The notes under the pieces: model-generated | What the model saw: the letters and a program-made list of their open reading frames with translations, nothing else | What the model was told of the DNA's origin: nothing | The model's database searches: none | Program-made: the position numbers and the translations under genes | In this document: positions 1-8,650 of the stretch, piece by piece | How positions within the stretch are numbered: the first letter of the stretch is position 1 | How the letters are laid out: every line of letters begins with the position of its first letter | Source: JAHDDW01 sp964648795 | GTDB taxonomy: Bacteria > Actinomycetota > Acidimicrobiia > Acidimicrobiales > SZUA-35 | Assembly: GCA_964648795.1 (NCBI GenBank) | Contig: CAZYMB010000002.1 | Span: forward strand, 1 to 64,000 | DNA length: 64,000 nucleotides | Direction: 5' to 3'

Positions 1-2
1 AA

Positions 3-71
3 TCAGGCGAAAACCTAGTAAAAGAGCTTGAACAGTTCCTTAAAGACAGAGATGATCCGACGGGATTTTAG
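3..71 (+). CDS. C-terminal fragment of an unidentified protein
   Basis: The only open forward frame at the left edge encodes 22 residues, ending in DDPTGF before a TAG stop. The segment KELEQFLKDRDD is a charged amphipathic helix. It faintly resembles the C-termini of actinobacterial PAC2-family proteins, but 22 residues cannot establish that. The last codons lie inside the first copy of the 79-bp repeat, so the gene end and the repeat overlap. The start is outside the window. Confidence 0.5.
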   Translation, partial: SGENLVKELEQFLKDRDDPTGF

Positions 72-139
72 AGCAGTAATGCTTTAACTAACTGATAGGT
101 CCAGCGCTAGGAGAAGGGCGCAGCCCACCGGTTTCTAGC
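61..139. repeat. 79-bp structured direct repeat, copy 1
   Basis: This segment is nearly identical to 194-272, with three substitutions in 79 bases. The copies start 133 bp apart. It begins inside the final codons of the upstream gene. Its right half can fold: an outer GCTAG/CTAGC pair encloses a GGGC-GCA-GCCC hairpin, and these bases are kept in both copies. It could be a duplicated terminator, a palindromic repeat unit or a small structured RNA. Confidence 0.8.
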
Positions 140-193
140 CGGGTCACGTCTGAAATTAGAATAAAGTTTCAGCCCCGGTGGGGGCCGAAGGCA

Positions 194-272
194 CGGGATT
201 TTAGAGCAGTAATGCCTTAACTAACTGATCGGTCCAGCGCTAGGAAAAGGGCGCAGCCCACCGGTTTCTAGC
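194..272. repeat. 79-bp structured direct repeat, copy 2
   Basis: This is the second copy of the element at 61-139. It ends four bases before the pyrC stop codon. The 54-bp spacer between copies holds its own short inverted repeat (CTGAAA/TTTCAG at about 151-172) and a C-run/G-run hairpin. The position between a rightward gene end and the leftward pyrC end is consistent with a duplicated bidirectional termination region. Confidence 0.8.
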
Positions 273-275
273 GTC

Positions 276-1322
276 TTATAACTGCTCTACCTGCCAGAGT
301 GCAGCTTCGTCTGTCCCAAATAACACAACTTCATCACCCGCTGTGGTCGTAAACGTTGTGGCAATATCAGCATCGACTGATTCTCGCGTGAGCCGAATCT
401 TTGTTTCCGCTACTGGCACACCATAGGCTTTGGTTCCGTTAATCGAGGCAAATGCTTCTAGGTTATCGAGCTTGTCTTCTTGGTAGAAAACTTCGGCAAC
501 TACTTCTAGCCCGTAAGCAGCATTGAAAATACCGGCTTTGGCGGTTGGACCGTACTTGGCAGTTGTTGGATGAGGCGCTGAGTCTGTACCCAAGAAAAAA
601 CTGCTCTCTCCACTCGTCGCAGCTCTAACTAGAGCGTCACGGTCACTCGCTGCGTTAATAATTGGTTTGCAGAAAAGATCCGGTTTCATTCCATGAGCCA
701 AAAGGTCAGAACGTTCCTTTGAAAGATGATGTGGGGTAATCGTTGCCACAACCTGATCGTTAGCGGCAACGAAGCCGATTCCGGCTTCGGTAGAAACATG
801 CTCAACGGTGACTTGTAGCTCTGGGAGACGTTCGCATACTTCAGATAGCTGTCGCTCCAAGAAGACTGCCTCACGATCAAACAAGTCGACAGTTTGATCC
901 GTTGACTCGGCGTGAACAAGAAGACGCGCTCCTGTTTCAACCAAGACTTCATACAGTGACATGAAATCCATCATTGATTGGCCACCTGCAGCAGAGTTAG
1001 TCGTGGCCCCTGCTGGATAATATTTTACTGCTCTGATTGCACCAGCTTCGATGCCATCTCTAAGATCGCTGAGATCAACCTGATCAGAACAATACAGTGT
1101 CATCTCAGGGCTAAAGCCGCTCTTTGAATCGGGAACATGATTCAGGATCTTTGCTTGATATTTAGCAGCGGACTCAGCAGATGTAACTGGCGGCAACAGG
1201 TTGGGCATCACCATTGCGTAGCGGAAACGTTGAGCTGTGTAGTTAACAACTGCAGCGAGCATCTCGTCGTCACGTAAATGCACATGCCAGTCATCTGGTT
1301 GGCGTAGTTCGATTGTCGTCAT
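276..1322 (-). CDS. pyrC: Dihydroorotase
   Basis: Cytoplasmic zinc enzyme that cyclises N-carbamoyl-L-aspartate to dihydroorotate in pyrimidine synthesis. The 348-residue length matches the E. coli-type (class II) enzyme. Visible active-site elements are H13-V-H15 in DWHVHLRD, K100 in AVKYYPAG (the expected carbamylated lysine), H137 in VHAES, H175 in EHVSTE, the TPHHL motif near 197-200 and D247 in LGTDSAPH. Every metal ligand expected for the family is present. It stands alone, with no other pyr gene in the window, downstream of the aldehyde dehydrogenase on the same strand and separated from it by a hairpin. The ATG start fits the family N-terminus. Confidence 0.96.
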   Translation of the reverse strand: MTTIELRQPDDWHVHLRDDEMLAAVVNYTAQRFRYAMVMPNLLPPVTSAESAAKYQAKILNHVPDSKSGFSPEMTLYCSDQVDLSDLRDGIEAGAIRAVKYYPAGATTNSAAGGQSMMDFMSLYEVLVETGARLLVHAESTDQTVDLFDREAVFLERQLSEVCERLPELQVTVEHVSTEAGIGFVAANDQVVATITPHHLSKERSDLLAHGMKPDLFCKPIINAASDRDALVRAATSGESSFFLGTDSAPHPTTAKYGPTAKAGIFNAAYGLEVVAEVFYQEDKLDNLEAFASINGTKAYGVPVAETKIRLTRESVDADIATTFTTTAGDEVVLFGTDEAALWQVEQL

Positions 1323-1340
1323 AGGAGTCAGACTAGCGGT

Positions 1341-1396
1341 GATAGCTCAATCTTGCTGAGCGGCAAATCGAGCGTCACAAACCAGCAAGAGCTATC
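1341..1396 (-). terminator. Imperfect inverted repeat after the aldehyde dehydrogenase gene
   Basis: GATAGCTC-AATC-TTGCTG at 1341-1358 pairs with CAGCAAGAGCTATC at 1383-1396. This gives a 14-bp stem with a four-base bulge and a 24-base loop. It sits between the aldehyde dehydrogenase stop and the pyrC start. No convincing T-run follows on the minus strand, so it may be a weak terminator or an mRNA-stability hairpin. Confidence 0.4.
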
Positions 1397-1417
1397 TTCT
1401 AGAGAATTACCTAACTG

Positions 1418-2788
1418 CTACTTCTCTTCACTAATTGTCTTGATCTGTGTGACTTCTCGATAACCCTCAATACCAGAGTTACGGGTGTTACCTGAGCCTT
1501 TAAAACCACCGAATGGGCAGTACTCGTTGAAATAGCCGACATTGTTGTGGGCAATATTTCCAGAATCAATACCTTGGGCGACTCGAAGATACTTATCCTT
1601 GTCTTCGGTAAACACATAGGCGCCAAGACCGTATGGAGTATCGTTTGCCAATTCAACTGCTTCTTCTTCGCTGCTAAAAGTAACTACTGGAAGAACCGGT
1701 CCAAATACTTCTTCTTGCCATACCCTCATATCTTTGGTGATATTCGTCAAAACAGTAGGCTCATAGTAAGCACCAGTTAGACCCTCCGGGCTTCGCCCAC
1801 CAAACTCCACCTTTGCTCCCTTAGCCAAGGCATCCTCAACCTGTTCTCGGAGCTTCACAACCTGACGTTCAGCGACAAGAGGGCCATAGTTAACATCTTC
1901 TGAAGCTGGACCAACCTTACGCTGATCGTTCACAGCACGCAAAGCCTCTAGCACTTCGTGAACGACTGATTCTTCAACAATCAAACGCTTAAGGTTGTCA
2001 CAGTATTGACCTGTGTTAGCAAACCTAGACTCATAGAGCGTTTCGGCTATTCGGGAAATATCTGAATCTGCAAAAACAACACCAGGAGCAGATCCGCCAA
2101 GTTCTGTAAGAACCGGAGTCGAATTCTTTGAAGCTAGTTCTGTGACCTTTTGACCAGTTGCTGTACTGCCGGTAAATAACATCAAGTTAGTTGGCATTTC
2201 TGCGAGAGCCTGGCCAGTTTCTCTACCTCCAATCACAACCTGCATTACGCCAGATGGGAAGTCACTTTCTGCAATACACTCCCCAAGAAGTTTGGCAAAC
2301 AGGACTGTCTCCTCAGATGGCTTATAGATCACAGCATTACCAGCAACAACAACTTGACTAATCAAATTAAAAGCATTAGCAAACGGAAAGTTCCACGGCC
2401 CAATGGCAGAAACAATCCCTACTGGTTCATGATATGAGGTATGTCTTTCGGTCTCTGTCTCATGGACTACGACAGGGGCCAGGGCCTGCCTAGCTAAGTC
2501 ACTTACCGATGGCCAAACAGCGATACTACCTTTTACTTCTTCGATAGCATTAGCAATAGGCATTCCCATTTCCTGTGAAAACGATGTCGCTAGCTCCTCC
2601 GCCCTCGTCTCAAGGTAAGCCAACAAGGTCGATATCGCCTCTATGCGTTCTTCTAGGCTTAGCCGAGACCATGCAGGTTGGGCCAAAGACGCCGCACCAA
2701 ACATTTCTTTCAGTTCGACTGGAGACGTCTCTTCGACCTCACCAACAACTTGATAATCCGAAGGGTTTATTGATATTACTAGTGCCAT
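1418..2788 (-). CDS. NAD(P)-dependent aldehyde dehydrogenase (succinate-semialdehyde dehydrogenase-like)
   Basis: A 456-residue member of the aldehyde dehydrogenase superfamily, oxidising an aldehyde to the acid with NAD(P). The Rossmann-region signatures GPWNFPFANAF and YKPSEETV, the FTGSTATG glycine motif, the general-base glutamate in LTELGGSAPG and the nucleophilic cysteine in ANTGQYCDNLKR occur in order. The EEVFGPVLPV segment near 360-370 is also typical. Length and motifs place it near succinate-semialdehyde dehydrogenases, but its substrate cannot be fixed from sequence. Neighbours (glnD upstream, pyrC downstream) give no pathway hint. Starts at ATG. Confidence 0.85.
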   Translation of the reverse strand: MALVISINPSDYQVVGEVEETSPVELKEMFGAASLAQPAWSRLSLEERIEAISTLLAYLETRAEELATSFSQEMGMPIANAIEEVKGSIAVWPSVSDLARQALAPVVVHETETERHTSYHEPVGIVSAIGPWNFPFANAFNLISQVVVAGNAVIYKPSEETVLFAKLLGECIAESDFPSGVMQVVIGGRETGQALAEMPTNLMLFTGSTATGQKVTELASKNSTPVLTELGGSAPGVVFADSDISRIAETLYESRFANTGQYCDNLKRLIVEESVVHEVLEALRAVNDQRKVGPASEDVNYGPLVAERQVVKLREQVEDALAKGAKVEFGGRSPEGLTGAYYEPTVLTNITKDMRVWQEEVFGPVLPVVTFSSEEEAVELANDTPYGLGAYVFTEDKDKYLRVAQGIDSGNIAHNNVGYFNEYCPFGGFKGSGNTRNSGIEGYREVTQIKTISEEK

Positions 2789-2818
2789 AGTCGATTATAC
2801 CCGTTCCAATAACAACCA

Positions 2819-5349
2819 CTAGTCAGTTATTCGATCCAACGTGTGGTTGATGGCTAGCTTGATTTCGGCGATTAACGTTTCGTCTGTGATCTTGTAACCC
2901 AACCTATTCGACACATAAAAGGTTGTGACCATTTGCGGCCCAAAGGTCTGGACTTGGGCGTGAATTATTGAGATGTCTAGGTTCCGCAGTCCTGAGGTAA
3001 GCGAGTAGAGCAAACCAAGTATTGACCTTGAGTGCACTTCGAGTATTGTCGCTGTATCGGAGCCATCGTTGTCAACTTCGATGCTTCTTCGTGGCGGTTC
3101 AGCAGATATACGTTTACGTCGCTTACTTAGCTCTTGCTTTTTTGCCAACAATCTAGGGCTGATGGCTAGATGGCCGTCAATAGCTCGCGCTGCTAATTCT
3201 GAAACTGAATACCAGTTAATGTCGCCCCACCCCGGTCTCTGAACTACGAAACGACAAGCGTAGGAAACCTGAATATCATNNNNNNNNNNNNNNNNNNNNN
3301 NNNNNNNNNNNNNNNNNNNNNNNNNNNNNNNNNNNNNNNNNNNNNNNNNNNNNNNNNNNNNNNNNNNNNNNNNNNNNNNCCCCACCCCGGTCTCTGAACT
3401 ACGAAACGACAAGCGTAGGAAACCTGAATATCATCCATCCTGGATTCATCGGTCAATACTGATGCAACGGATGCACGTAGAACCCGTAAGCCACTGACTC
3501 CCAATACCCCAGCCATTGTAGAGAACAGTGTGGGAACGTTCGTTTGGACTACGGTAAAGGTTTCCTTACGTCCTTTGACAACAAGTTCCCCGGCCCGCAT
3601 CCGCTGCAACAAGGCAGCATCTGGAAACTCATCCGACTCTGACGTCTCGTATTTACCAGAAACAAGCACCTTTTCGGTTCGACTCACAAGCTGCATAACC
3701 AGATCTGCCTTCCAGTTACCCCACGCAGAAGGGCCTGTAGAGAGGGCATCGGCCTCGGTCATTGCGTGTAACAAATGTAAGAACTCTACGTTGTCTACCG
3801 CTCCCGCAACTAGCGCCGCGGTTGCAGGGTCCGCCAAGTCTCGCCTAGTCGCAACATCAGGCAGCAGTAGGTGGTGTTCGCATAAGTCGACCAATATATC
3901 TATGTCAGAGCTGTCAAAGCCCATGCGTTCGCCAATCTCTGCGATCAGCTCGACCCCAACTTCGGTGTGATCCCCGGGAAACCCTTTTCCAATGTCGTGC
4001 AGCAAGGCACCGACTACAAGAAGGTCTTTTCGCTTGAGCCTCTTTTTGCGTTCCGGGTCTGCGTTGTTGTATATGTCAGCTGCAGTCGCCGCTGCTTCGC
4101 AGAGATGGCGATCGACAGTGAATGTGTGAAGAGCATTTCGCTGTGGCTTGCAGCTAACTTTGGCCCATTCTGGAAAGATAACTTCCATTAGACCAAAGTG
4201 GTCTAGGTCTTCTACCACCCTGATCGTTGAAGGGCCTGCAGAGAATAAATCGACAAATTGTGACCTTTCCTCGTCGCCCCAAGGAGTTTCTAACTCAATA
4301 GCACTATCGGCAAGTCGACCCAACGTCTGGCGATTCATTGGCATTTCATTGACTGCTGCGAGAGAAGCTAGTTTTAAAACAAGACAAGGTGACTCTTCTA
4401 TGTCTATTTCTTCTCGAATTGCCAAGGTCCCATCTACACATTCGAACTCAGAATCATCTGGACCTAACGAAATTAGCTTGCAGGCGTCCTCATTGGTTGC
4501 TTTCCAGCGTCTCCAGGCATTGTCTGAATGCCAGCCAACTCGACGTGCTGCTCGCGCAAGGCGTTGCATAAGTGAAGCCGCCGACTTAGACCATAGCTGG
4601 GGATAAATGTCATCTTGCTCGTTGAACGTTAACTTATTCGTCGAAGAACGGGTAGCCCTGTGAAGTTCCACCCTGGCAGCGAGCAGCAGCTCCCACTCTT
4701 TTGCTAGCCGAGATAAGTCGTCGTCAACAAACCCTGGTTGCGCTTTTTCTGCCCAACGCAGAGCGTGTACATCTCGTAAACCTCCACGACCATTCTTCAA
4801 GTTGGGTTCTATTTGGAATGCTGCATCACCAAAACTCCGCTGGCGTTCTTTCACAGCAGTTTGAAGGGTTCTTAGCTTAGATTGAACATCCGACGTCCAC
4901 CAAGTCCGGCCTATTGAGCTAGCTTGATTCCCCAGCTCACTACTGCCACCCACTAAGTGAGCGTCAAGAATCGAAGTAGACCACTCGAAATTGTCTCTTA
5001 TTAATTCTTCGAGCTGGCTAAGAGTAACTACAGAATGGCCAAGACTCAGGCCTTCGTCCCAAACCGGATACCATAGCTTCTCGCAGAACTCGTCAATGTT
5101 TTCTATGTTGTTGTGGACCAGTAGTACATCGATGTCGCTGTGAGGGCAAAGCTCGCGTCGACCATAACCTCCAACAGCTAAGAGAGCCACCTGAGATGTC
5201 TCCACCCCGACTGCTTGGCTAGCGTTGGCGAACAAACCAGCCAGAAACTCGTCAATTAGAACCGAATAAGCCTTCGTAAACTCACTGCCGGTGACTGTCG
5301 GCGATATTGAGTCATAAATATAGGTTTGTTGTTTGGTATCGGAGGCCAC
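2819..5349 (-). CDS. glnD: Bifunctional uridylyltransferase/uridylyl-removing enzyme GlnD, interrupted by an assembly gap
   Basis: Nitrogen sensor that uridylylates and de-uridylylates P-II. The N-terminal nucleotidyltransferase signature GGYGRRELCPHSDIDV is followed by a GlnD/GlnE-type linker, an HD hydrolase domain with LLHDIGKG and CEHHLLLP, and two C-terminal ACT domains (TVVQTNVPTLFSTMAGVLG and EVHSRSILGLLYSL). The frame is broken at 3280-3379 by 100 Ns flanked by identical 55-bp copies. Removing the Ns and one copy (155 bases) rejoins the frames into about 791 residues, the normal size. The chosen start is GTG at 5349, 11 bases after the upstream stop; a longer ATG frame to 5433 would overlap that gene. 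It is the last gene of a chdC-S1-pseudo-receiver-glnD operon. A P-II gene ends near 63.9 kb. Confidence 0.9.
3225..3434. other. Assembly gap with a duplicated 55-bp flank
   Basis: Exactly 100 Ns (3280-3379) separate two identical 55-bp sequences at 3225-3279 and 3380-3434. This is the pattern left when a scaffolder joins two contigs that overlap without merging them. The flank encodes part of the GlnD region before the last ACT domain. It is an artefact, not a biological repeat. Confidence 0.95.
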
Positions 5350-5359
5350 CTTGCCAAGG

Positions 5360-5689
5360 CTAGCAAACGAATTGGGCAGGATTGCCGAAAAACTTGCTGC
5401 GGGCCAACACTTCGAAACCCAAGCTCTGGGCAAGTTCTCTGTGTTCTTGGTTCACATGTGAACAAAACCCAACCTTTACTGCACCCGTTGTCGAGCTACT
5501 ACCGAATAGTTCGCTCAGTTCTTCAGGTTCAACTTTGTCGAGGTCTACCAACAGCTTCGCAGCTTGGGTAATCTCAGCGTCAGTCAAATTCTTAACTCGA
5601 ATCAGTCCTTCGATGCTCGACAGCTTTGACCAGTCCATTAGGTCAGGCACGTAGGCCAAGATGTCTTGAGGGCTATCCGTGGAATTCAT
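5360..5689 (-). CDS. Small receiver-like (pseudo-receiver) protein
   Basis: A 109-residue cytoplasmic protein. It starts with an ILAYVPDLMDWSKLSS strand-helix and ends with VGFCSHVNQEHRELAQSLGF plus a final ARSKFF helix. This pattern recalls the alpha/beta end of CheY-like folds, where a GSHVD-type strand is followed by an ARSxFF helix in small actinobacterial proteins. The middle has LLVDLDKVEP, where a receiver would carry its phospho-acceptor, but the surrounding acidic pocket is not complete. Its start overlaps the S1 gene end by 17 bases and its stop lies 11 bases before glnD, so it is translated within that operon. No specific function can be assigned. Confidence 0.75.
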   Translation of the reverse strand: MNSTDSPQDILAYVPDLMDWSKLSSIEGLIRVKNLTDAEITQAAKLLVDLDKVEPEELSELFGSSSTTGAVKVGFCSHVNQEHRELAQSLGFEVLARSKFFGNPAQFVC

Positions 5690-6818
5690 TTGCCTGGCGA
5701 ATAGAAAAACTTAGGCGACGCTTCTTGGCGTCTACCTCGGTCAATTTAACCGAAACAGTTTCCCCTGGCATCACGACCTCTGATGGGTGCGACACCCTGT
5801 ACTCTGACAATTCTGAGATATGGACTAGGCCTTGTAGGGAGTCGACTTTTACGAAGGCTCCATAGTCAACGAGGCAGTCAATTACGCCTGTATGAACTGA
5901 CCCAACTTCTAAAGCCGCCCACGGGTCAGGCTTGCAAGCTTTGGCCGATAGCGAAATTTGTCGTTTCTTCTTGTTTACTTGCTCAATACGAACTTCTATT
6001 TCATCGCCCACCGAGACAGCATCGGTCAACTTTTTGGGCTGGTTCCAATCAAGCTCAGTCTTATGCACGAGACCAATAAGGTCTCCCATCTTTACAAAGA
6101 CTCCGTACTCGGCAATCGAGTCAACTTTGCCTTTGTGAACGGACCCAACTTTTAAATTCGAGAAGGCTTCTTGTTGCTGCTTTCTTTTTTCAGCATTCAG
6201 AATAGAACGACGAGAAACAATCAGCTTTTGTTTATCACGGTTAACTTCAACAACTTTGAACTCTAAGAGTTGACCAATGTAGCCCTCTAAGTCATCAGTT
6301 GGAGAAAGGGTGAGGTGCGACTTCGGCAAGAATGCTGGCACTCCTAGGTCTACCTCTAGACCACCACCACGTGTTCTAGTTACTAGACCTTTTGTCATTT
6401 CTTTAGATTCGAGTAACTCTTCTGCTTTGTGCCATGCTTGATCTTTAAGTGCCCATGCTCGAGACAGCACCACTCGTTTAGACACATGTTCACGGTCTAG
6501 CTCGACGCCAAAACACTTGTCACCAACCGACACAATGTCATCTGGTCGTTCGTTATGTAGCCCAAATTCGTTTCGTTCAATTATTGCCGGACGACCATCG
6601 TCTAGATCTAACTCAACTGACTGGACAGAAACAGCTGTTACCACGCCTTCAATTACAGAACCTATGTTGGTCTTAACTGGTTTAGCTTCGACCATTGTGG
6701 TCTCTGCACTGATCGAGTCACCAACCGTTGGTGTTTCCGAGCTGCTTTCACTCGCTGACACAGAGACATCTTTAGTCCCAGCGTCAGTTTCTGAATTGTC
6801 AGTAGCTGGGGTATCCAC
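5673..6818 (-). CDS. S1-domain RNA-binding protein, ribosomal protein S1-like
   Basis: A 381-residue protein with an acidic, Ser/Thr-rich N-terminal tail (about 45 residues) and four S1/OB-fold repeats. Repeat starts are visible as GSVIEGVVTAVS, an EMTKGLVTRTRGG repeat, GSVHKGKVDSIAEYGVFVKM and GSVHTGVIDCLVDYGAFVKV. The last two carry the classic G-x-FV and GLVH signatures. Four repeats fits Gram-positive rpsA-like proteins, which bind mRNA at the ribosome. Because actinobacterial genomes can hold more than one S1 protein and this one is with chdC and glnD, I do not name it rpsA. The GTG start shares one base with the chdC stop, indicating coupling. Confidence 0.85.
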   Translation of the reverse strand: MDTPATDNSETDAGTKDVSVSASESSSETPTVGDSISAETTMVEAKPVKTNIGSVIEGVVTAVSVQSVELDLDDGRPAIIERNEFGLHNERPDDIVSVGDKCFGVELDREHVSKRVVLSRAWALKDQAWHKAEELLESKEMTKGLVTRTRGGGLEVDLGVPAFLPKSHLTLSPTDDLEGYIGQLLEFKVVEVNRDKQKLIVSRRSILNAEKRKQQQEAFSNLKVGSVHKGKVDSIAEYGVFVKMGDLIGLVHKTELDWNQPKKLTDAVSVGDEIEVRIEQVNKKKRQISLSAKACKPDPWAALEVGSVHTGVIDCLVDYGAFVKVDSLQGLVHISELSEYRVSHPSEVVMPGETVSVKLTEVDAKKRRLSFSIRQANEFHG

Positions 6819-7510
6819 TAGTCCTCTATCCCAGCCGCCGCTGCTACATCTGATGGTGTTCCTACAGTCCCAACAAAGAAATCGCCAAAGTCAGCATATT
6901 TAGATGAAGCTTCGTCGAATCTCATGGTGTAGACAGCATCCTTTACATCGTCAGGGTTCTTCCCAAATAAGGTAACCCCCCACTCATAGCGATCTAGTCC
7001 CGTAGAGCCCGTAATTAATTGGACAATTCTGCCTCGGAAAGTTTTGCCTGATTTGCCATGACCCATCATTAAGGCTTGTCTGGTCTCAAAATCTGTGTCG
7101 TACCAGTTAGCTCCAGGGATGCGAAGTTTACTCATTGGGTAGAAGCAGTATGAATTCATGCCTTCTGGAGGAAGGTTTGGATACAGACGAGCGTTTTTCA
7201 TCTCTTCGGGGACTCCGGCGGCGTATTCGCTGACTTCAGTTAGCGAAACGTAGCTGTCTACCGGATCTAACCCGACTTTAGCGAGGTCTGATTGAAGTAA
7301 ACGTAAGTCGTTAAAGTCAGGTGAGAGAGCAAGGACGCTTAGGTCTGCTTTGTGTCCAAGAATTGTTGCCGTCACAGCCTGGCAGTCATCTTTGGAAGAG
7401 AATTTATCGATAGTTGATGCAAAATCGCTGATCGAAGCCTCGGAATTGGCCTTATAAAAAAGGTGCAGGCAGCCAAGACCTTCACTGGGAATGGTGTTTG
7501 GAAGTGTCAT
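6818..7510 (-). CDS. chdC: Coproheme decarboxylase (HemQ/ChdC)
   Basis: Last enzyme of the coproporphyrin-dependent haem pathway. It uses peroxide to remove two propionate carboxyls from coproheme. The 230-residue length and chlorite-dismutase fold signatures fit: FYPMSKLR at 123-130, NWYDTD with the expected catalytic Y137, and MMGHGKSGK with the probable proximal H151. The following GLDRYEWGVTLFG region is typical of actinobacterial members. It heads an operon with the S1 protein, pseudo-receiver and glnD. The hemB-hemD-hemC genes lie 1 kb away on the same strand beyond the tRNA cluster, supporting this assignment over chlorite dismutase. Confidence 0.9.
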   Translation of the reverse strand: MTLPNTIPSEGLGCLHLFYKANSEASISDFASTIDKFSSKDDCQAVTATILGHKADLSVLALSPDFNDLRLLQSDLAKVGLDPVDSYVSLTEVSEYAAGVPEEMKNARLYPNLPPEGMNSYCFYPMSKLRIPGANWYDTDFETRQALMMGHGKSGKTFRGRIVQLITGSTGLDRYEWGVTLFGKNPDDVKDAVYTMRFDEASSKYADFGDFFVGTVGTPSDVAAAAGIED

Positions 7511-7616
7511 TGTCTGAGCCTACCAAGTCGAGTAAAACTCTGTCCACCGAGACCTTGCAATTAGGGGTGCTAGTTCGCAAATTACCTGCTACATTGACAA
7601 AGCCTATTTATTGCTG

Positions 7617-7689
7617 GCCCCCATCGTCCAGCGGCCTAGGACGCCTGCCTTTCACGCAGGTAACACGGGTTCAAATCCCGTTGGGGGTA
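7617..7689 (+). tRNA. tRNA-Glu (TTC)
   Basis: A 73-nt cloverleaf with acceptor arm GCCCCCA/TGGGGGT (terminal G-U), anticodon stem CCTGC/GCAGG, loop CTTTCAC with anticodon TTC, and T-arm ACGGGTTCAAATCCCGT. CCA is not encoded. It is first in a three-tRNA cluster. Confidence 0.95.
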
Positions 7690-7704
7690 CTCGCTTTAAA
7701 TTCT

Positions 7705-7779
7705 GGTCCCGTGGTTCAGTTTGGTTAGAACGCCGCCCTGTCAAGGCGGAGGTCGCGAGTTCAAATCTCGTCGGGACCG
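7705..7779 (+). tRNA. tRNA-Asp (GTC)
   Basis: Acceptor GGTCCCG/CGGGACC with discriminator G73, anticodon loop CTGTCAA giving GTC, and T-arm GCGAGTTCAAATCTCGT. CCA is not encoded. It lies 15 bases after tRNA-Glu and is probably co-transcribed with it. Confidence 0.95.
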
Positions 7780-7832
7780 CTCATTGGCTCTTCAAAGCCT
7801 GGCTTTAGCCGGGTGATGAGAAGTCAAGGGGA

Positions 7833-7908
7833 GGTCGGGTAGCTCAGTTGGCAGAGCGGACGCCTGAAAAGCGTTAGGTCGCCGGATCGACGCCGGCCCC
7901 GACCACCA
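7833..7908 (+). tRNA. tRNA-Phe (GAA)
   Basis: Acceptor GGTCGGG/CCCGACC, D-arm AGCTCAGTTGGCAGAGC, anticodon loop CTGAAAA giving GAA, and a CCA encoded at 7906-7908. It is the third tRNA of the cluster and is followed three bases later by a strong terminator. Confidence 0.95.
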
Positions 7909-7911
7909 CAA

Positions 7912-7940
7912 AAAGCCCGCAGTTAATAGCTGTGGGCTTT
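7912..7940 (+). terminator. Rho-independent terminator of the tRNA cluster
   Basis: AAAGCCCGCAG and CTGTGGGCTTT form an 11-bp stem (one G-U pair) with the loop TTAATAG. The stem ends in its own T-tract and is followed by AGTGTTTG. It separates the rightward tRNAs from the leftward lipoprotein gene at 7954 and may act in both directions, since its left arm starts with A residues. Confidence 0.85.
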
Positions 7941-7953
7941 AGTGTTTGTAGCT

Positions 7954-8631
7954 CTATCGAGTCAGACGTTGAGGTGGCTGACACTGCAATGCCATATTCG
8001 TCCTGGTGTCAACATCGACAGTCTGTGCATTGATAACTTGGGAAACAATTTCCTCAAAAGAACGGTCTCGACTTCCTTCTGCCAACCAGGTGGGACCAAT
8101 GCCTTCTACTTGAACACGCATAAGACGTGAAGGGTTGCCCGTTTGTCGCAGTCCCAGGTTCTGTAATGTCTCGATGTAATTGTCAAAGCCAATGAATATT
8201 TGCGTCTCTAAAGATCTGTCGATTTGGCAGTTAACGATCGATGGCAAATCGATAACAAGAAATAGATTTCCCGAGGAGTCAGAAAATGGGCCATTGCTGA
8301 CCAGCCAGGCGTCCCCGAAGTCCTCGCCACTATCTCTCCAACCCTGCAAGAAGCTCGTAGCGTTAGTCCTTGCTGCCAAGAACTCGTATCTTTCTGCAGC
8401 CTCAGCAAACGCTTCGTTTCTATCTAGCTGAACTTCAGGTGGAGCTGTTGGAGGATCCTCAAAGGCCGATCCCTGCGATAAATTCTCTGGCAAGCTTTCT
8501 GATAGTGGTCGATTCTCTGCAACAAATGGAAGTTCACCGCTACAGGCGCTAGCCGCTACAGCTGTACCAAGAAAGCCTGCTCTTCGCAGGAAGACTCTTC
8601 GAGAAAACACTCTTGAACTTGGATTCGCCAC
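7954..8631 (-). CDS. Tat-exported lipoprotein of unknown function
   Basis: A 225-residue protein whose N-terminus has twin arginines (RRVFLRRAGFLG) and a lipobox ending ASAC at about residue 30. This predicts folding before export and lipid anchoring outside the membrane. An acidic Pro-rich linker follows, then a mixed alpha/beta domain containing FLVIDLPSIVNCQ and LMRVQVEGIGPTWL. I do not recognise the domain. It lies 19 bases downstream of hemB on the same strand, at the end of the hemC-hemD-hemB run, so a link to haem or redox metabolism is possible but unproven. Confidence 0.8.
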   Translation of the reverse strand: MANPSSRVFSRRVFLRRAGFLGTAVAASACSGELPFVAENRPLSESLPENLSQGSAFEDPPTAPPEVQLDRNEAFAEAAERYEFLAARTNATSFLQGWRDSGEDFGDAWLVSNGPFSDSSGNLFLVIDLPSIVNCQIDRSLETQIFIGFDNYIETLQNLGLRQTGNPSRLMRVQVEGIGPTWLAEGSRDRSFEEIVSQVINAQTVDVDTRTNMALQCQPPQRLTR

Positions 8632-8650
8632 AGTAGTTAATTGTACAGAG

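Noticed and set aside
3225..3434. 55-bp direct repeat in glnD as a biological duplication
   Set aside because: Its copies flank exactly 100 Ns and collapsing them restores glnD, so it is an assembly overlap.
7595..7600. Perfect TTGACA box just before tRNA-Glu
   Set aside because: It ends 16 bases before the tRNA 5' end, so its matching -10 would fall inside the tRNA gene. It cannot serve as the tRNA promoter in the usual geometry.
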